Origin: Betaproteobacteria bacterium
Lineage (GTDB): Bacteria; Pseudomonadota; Gammaproteobacteria; Burkholderiales; Casimicrobiaceae
Assembly (NCBI GenBank): GCA_004293675.1
Contig: READ01000043.1
Coordinates: 1 to 35,368, forward strand
DNA: 35,368 bases
Direction: 5' to 3'
Every line of letters begins with the position of its first letter. The first letter of the stretch is position 1. The notes under the pieces were generated by a model. It did not search any database. It saw nothing but the letters and a program-made list of their open reading frames with translations, and was not told the DNA's origin. Of this stretch, positions 32,814 to 35,368 are shown piece by piece. The translations under genes and the position numbers were made by a program.

Positions 32814-33539
32814 CTAGGCCAGCAAGTCCATATCCACCCGGATGTAGTCGCCGCGATACGTCAACTCAGCCAGATAGATTACTGTCCCATCCGGCGCGCA
32901 GATGACGCGGCGAACTTCGGCCACGGGCGCTGATACCGAGATGTTGAGCGCATTGGCGGCAGCTTCGCCCGCTGTCGATATCGTCAAAATTTGCCGCGCT
33001 GAGCCAATGCTTACGGAGTTCAAATCCATGAGCACTGGGATCACGGTCTCGCTTCGAAATCGCTTTGGCGCGAGCTTAAAAACTCGCTCGTCAATATAGG
33101 CCGAAATCACGGATGTGAACTGCCGCTCTGTGGCGTGAATGCGCCGTAAAAAACGATACTTTGGGGCCGGCAGACCATCGTCGGCTTCAATCGTTGGCGT
33201 CGCAAAACCCTCAGAAATAGGAATCAGACGTGGCGCTTGCGCACGGTAGAGTTCGGCCAAACCCCGAAGCGATGTTTCGACCCGCATCCTCGGGTGAATC
33301 TCTGGTCTTGCGATGACAAACGTGCCTTGACCCTGCTTGGGGGCCAGCAGCCCTTCCTGCTTGAGGAGCGCCACGGCTTGGCGGATCGTGATGAGACCGA
33401 CACCGAATTCTTGGGCCAGCGTGGGCAGCGTCGGGATTTGGGTGCCGATGGGCCAGATTGCTTTAACGATCCGCTCGCGAGCGGCGTCTGCCACCTGTGC
33501 ATAGAGCGGGCTCGAGCTGTGTTCAAAATACTTCGGCAT
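32814..33539 (-). CDS. GntR/HutC-family transcriptional regulator
   Basis: The 241-residue product has an N-terminal winged helix-turn-helix (about residues 10-75, with TLAQEFGVGLITIRQAVALLKQ forming the recognition region in two parts) and a C-terminal UTRA ligand-binding domain (about 95-241). HutC-subfamily members usually repress until a small effector binds. It is divergent from the sulfatase gene with a 115-base shared promoter region, so it probably controls that gene and the minus-strand Rieske/SDR genes. The likely effector is the sulfatase substrate or product. Confidence 0.92.
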   Translation of the reverse strand: MPKYFEHSSSPLYAQVADAARERIVKAIWPIGTQIPTLPTLAQEFGVGLITIRQAVALLKQEGLLAPKQGQGTFVIARPEIHPRMRVETSLRGLAELYRAQAPRLIPISEGFATPTIEADDGLPAPKYRFLRRIHATERQFTSVISAYIDERVFKLAPKRFRSETVIPVLMDLNSVSIGSARQILTISTAGEAAANALNISVSAPVAEVRRVICAPDGTVIYLAELTYRGDYIRVDMDLLA

Positions 33540-33581
33540 GGCTCAGTGGTTCTGCACAGCGATCGAACCTAAAACAACAAG

Positions 33582-33610
33582 TTGACATATCTGCCTAAAC
33601 ATAGAATGAT
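33582..33610 (+). promoter_or_regulatory. Probable sigma-70 promoter of the sulfatase gene
   Basis: A perfect -35 hexamer TTGACA (33582-33587) is followed after 17 bases by AATGAT (33605-33610), four of six matches to the -10 consensus. Transcription would begin about 35 bases before the ATG at 33655, which has GGAAG five bases upstream. Confidence 0.65.
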
Positions 33611-33622
33611 AGGAGTATTAGG
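33594..33622. promoter_or_regulatory. Candidate operator dyad in the GntR-sulfatase intergenic region
   Basis: CCTAA-AC (33594-33600) and GTATTAGG (33615-33622) form an imperfect inverted pair overlapping the -10 box. Its position fits repression by the divergent GntR regulator, but the match is short and its consensus is not known for this protein. Confidence 0.3.
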
Positions 33623-33654
33623 ATGTAAGAAACCATACTTTATCGGAAGTAGCT

Positions 33655-35220
33655 ATGACGAAGCGCCCCAATATTTTGTTTATCCAGGCCGATCAATTGG
33701 CTGCTAGCGTGCTGGCAGCTTACGGGAATAAAGTCGTTAAGACGCCCAATCTCGATCGAATCGCTGCGCAGGGCGCGGTCTTTGAAAACGCCTACACCCC
33801 CAATCCCATTTGCGCATCATCGAGGTTCGCCATGATGTCGGGCCAGTATTCGTCGCGGATTGGCGCTTTTGACAATGCTTCGGAATTCCCGGCGGCGGTG
33901 CCAACGTTTGCGCACTATTTGCGCTCGCTCGGCTACGCAACCTGCTTATCGGGCAAGATGCACTTCGTCGGCCCCGATCAATTGCACGGCTTTGAGGAGC
34001 GTGTGACGACTGATATCTACCCCGCTGACTTCGGCTGGACGGCGGATTGGGAGAAAAAAGTCGAGCCCTACGCGCCCAGCCAAATGAGCATGCGCGGTGT
34101 TGTTGAATCTGGGCTGTGCGTTCGTTCGCTGCAAATGGATTACGACGACGATGTCGCCAATCAGTCGGTGCAATGGCTGTTTGATCACGCGCGTCGCGGT
34201 GATGACAGGCCGTTTTTTTTGTTGTCGTCGTTCACTCATCCGCACAACCCGTTCACCATCTCCAAAGAGTTTTGGGATTTGTATGACGATGCGGATATCG
34301 AGATGCCCACCGTTCCGTTCATTCCGTTGGAAGCGCGCGATCCGTGGAGCCAGCGCTACTACAAGCTTATTCGCCAAGACGAGCACATCGTCACCGACGC
34401 ACATATTCGCTCAGCCCGCCATGCTTATTACGGCATGGTGAGCTACCTTGATAGCAAGGTGGGAATGCTCCTAGACACGCTCGAAAAAACTGGGGTGATT
34501 GACAACACTGTGATCGTGTTTACCGCAGACCACGGCGACATGATTGGCGAGCGAGGCATGTGGTACAAGTTCAATCCCTACCAAAACTCGATCCGAGTGC
34601 CGCTGTTTATTAGCGCACCCGGTGCTAGAGCTAGGCAACGCGTGGGCGCGAATTGTGGCTTGGTTGATCTGTTGCCAACGCTGCTCGATTTAGCGACCGA
34701 CGGCAACCCACCTGAGCTGGTTGATCATTGCGATGGGCACAGTTTGGCTGGTTGGTTGCACGGCACAGATGAATCGTGGACCGACGAAGCGCTGATCGAA
34801 TTCACGAGCGAGGGCGTCTACTCCCCTGCCTTCATTCTGCGCAAAGGCAAATACAAGTACGTCTACTGCGAGGGCGATCCAGGCATGTTGTTTGACATGC
34901 AGAGCGATCCACACGAGTTGCGAAACCTCTGTAGAGAGGCCGCATTTAGCGATTTGTCTGCGCAATTCGTCACCGAGATTGAAACCCGCTTCAAGCCGTC
35001 TAAGGTCAAGCGGCATGTGCTCGCCAGTCAGCGCCGACGCCTGTTTCTGCATTCAACGTTGTTGAAGGGCATTCACACACCGTGGGATTTCCAAGTACGC
35101 AAGGACGGCTCAAAGCAATACGTACGAAGCTCCGCCACCACGAGCACCACGGCGACGAAAGCCAAAGCGCGCTTCCCTTTCGTTCCAAGCGCTCCACTCG
35201 ATACGCCCCGCAAGTCTTGA
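33655..35220 (+). CDS. Choline-sulfatase-like (BetC-type) sulfatase
   Basis: The 521-residue product resembles BetC choline sulfatases, which release sulfate from choline-O-sulfate. Matches include TPNPICASSRFAMMSGQ (48-64), GKMHFVGPDQLHGFEERVTT and DIYPADFGWTADW, plus the metal site ADHGDM (D292, H293). The C-terminal choline-sulfatase tail is present (ASQRRRLF, then KGIHTPWDFQ and YVRSS). The formylglycine motif is CASSR (C53 to R57) in place of the usual C-x-P-x-R, so activation needs checking. There is no signal peptide, so it is cytoplasmic. It is divergent from the GntR gene and has a good promoter and ribosome-binding site. Confidence 0.9.
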   Translation: MTKRPNILFIQADQLAASVLAAYGNKVVKTPNLDRIAAQGAVFENAYTPNPICASSRFAMMSGQYSSRIGAFDNASEFPAAVPTFAHYLRSLGYATCLSGKMHFVGPDQLHGFEERVTTDIYPADFGWTADWEKKVEPYAPSQMSMRGVVESGLCVRSLQMDYDDDVANQSVQWLFDHARRGDDRPFFLLSSFTHPHNPFTISKEFWDLYDDADIEMPTVPFIPLEARDPWSQRYYKLIRQDEHIVTDAHIRSARHAYYGMVSYLDSKVGMLLDTLEKTGVIDNTVIVFTADHGDMIGERGMWYKFNPYQNSIRVPLFISAPGARARQRVGANCGLVDLLPTLLDLATDGNPPELVDHCDGHSLAGWLHGTDESWTDEALIEFTSEGVYSPAFILRKGKYKYVYCEGDPGMLFDMQSDPHELRNLCREAAFSDLSAQFVTEIETRFKPSKVKRHVLASQRRRLFLHSTLLKGIHTPWDFQVRKDGSKQYVRSSATTSTTATKAKARFPFVPSAPLDTPRKS

Positions 35221-35368
35221 GCGCACATTCACAGGTCACCCATTCGTTTTTTCATTCCCCTATTAGCGGAGGTTTGATCCTGTCAACCTTCCATTGAGTG
35301 TTTAAGCCACGCGATTTCAGCGGCGTGGTGACACTGTTTGGGGTTCGTGTGCAACGTTGGTTTTAACA
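35221..35368. other. Right-edge stretch without a recognised gene
   Basis: Nothing that I can support is visible between the sulfatase stop and the window end. No clear terminator hairpin with a T-run follows the stop codon. Confidence 0.4.

Noticed and set aside
1-35368. CRISPR arrays, tRNA and rRNA genes
   Set aside because: No regularly spaced direct repeats and no tRNA cloverleaf or rRNA core sequence were seen when reading both strands; a covariance search could still find an RNA that I missed.

Overview
The window looks like chromosomal DNA of a betaproteobacterium, probably Burkholderiales-like. The argS - SPOR-domain protein - dsbA block is a familiar betaproteobacterial gene order, rpoH carries a CIRCE (HrcA) operator, and NMT1-type periplasmic binding proteins and a BetC-type sulfatase fit the same group. 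This is inference from gene content and order; no rRNA or tRNA gene was seen.

Layout. (1) 0.3-2.6 kb: a luciferase-like oxidoreductase and the heat-shock sigma factor gene rpoH, separated by a bidirectional terminator; rpoH has a perfect CIRCE upstream. (2) 2.7-7.0 kb: an accessory island. It holds a PIN toxin/Phd-type antitoxin pair with a palindrome inside its promoter, a 79-residue protein made of two W-x2-L...LG-x5-W repeats, a MepA-like lipoprotein, a broken vanadium-haloperoxidase gene, a second truncated PIN-toxin tail, a GNAT acetyltransferase and a DUF1232 membrane protein. Degenerate attC-like hairpins suggest a decayed integron cassette cluster without an integrase in view. (3) 7.2-16.5 kb: a catabolic locus with two complete NMT1/THI5-type ABC importers. 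One importer is split around a divergent promoter region and continues into a flavodoxin-fold oxidoreductase. The other lies in an opposite-strand operon with a purine/pterin-type amidohydrolase and, after a repeat, an FAD-linked oxidase. Together they look like uptake plus deamination and oxidation of a small N-heterocycle.

(4) 16.8-20.8 kb: a 1332-residue secreted metzincin protease with Ig-like modules and a dockerin-like C-terminus. (5) 20.9-24.8 kb, minus strand: a signal-less BtuF-like receptor, dsbA, a SPOR protein and argS. (6) 25-27.3 kb: two small exported EF-hand proteins, then a GST and a hexose-6-phosphate mutarotase on the other strand. (7) 27.5-35.2 kb: an SDR, a Rieske ferredoxin and a GntR/UTRA regulator on the minus strand, with a divergent choline-sulfatase-like gene. 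A 1274-codon SIR2-domain gene resembling the anti-phage defence-associated sirtuin Dsr1 sits between the Rieske and SDR genes, apparently as an insertion into a metabolic gene set.

The best candidates for follow-up are the SIR2 gene, the twin-W-repeat protein, the cassette-like island and the dual-transporter deaminase locus.
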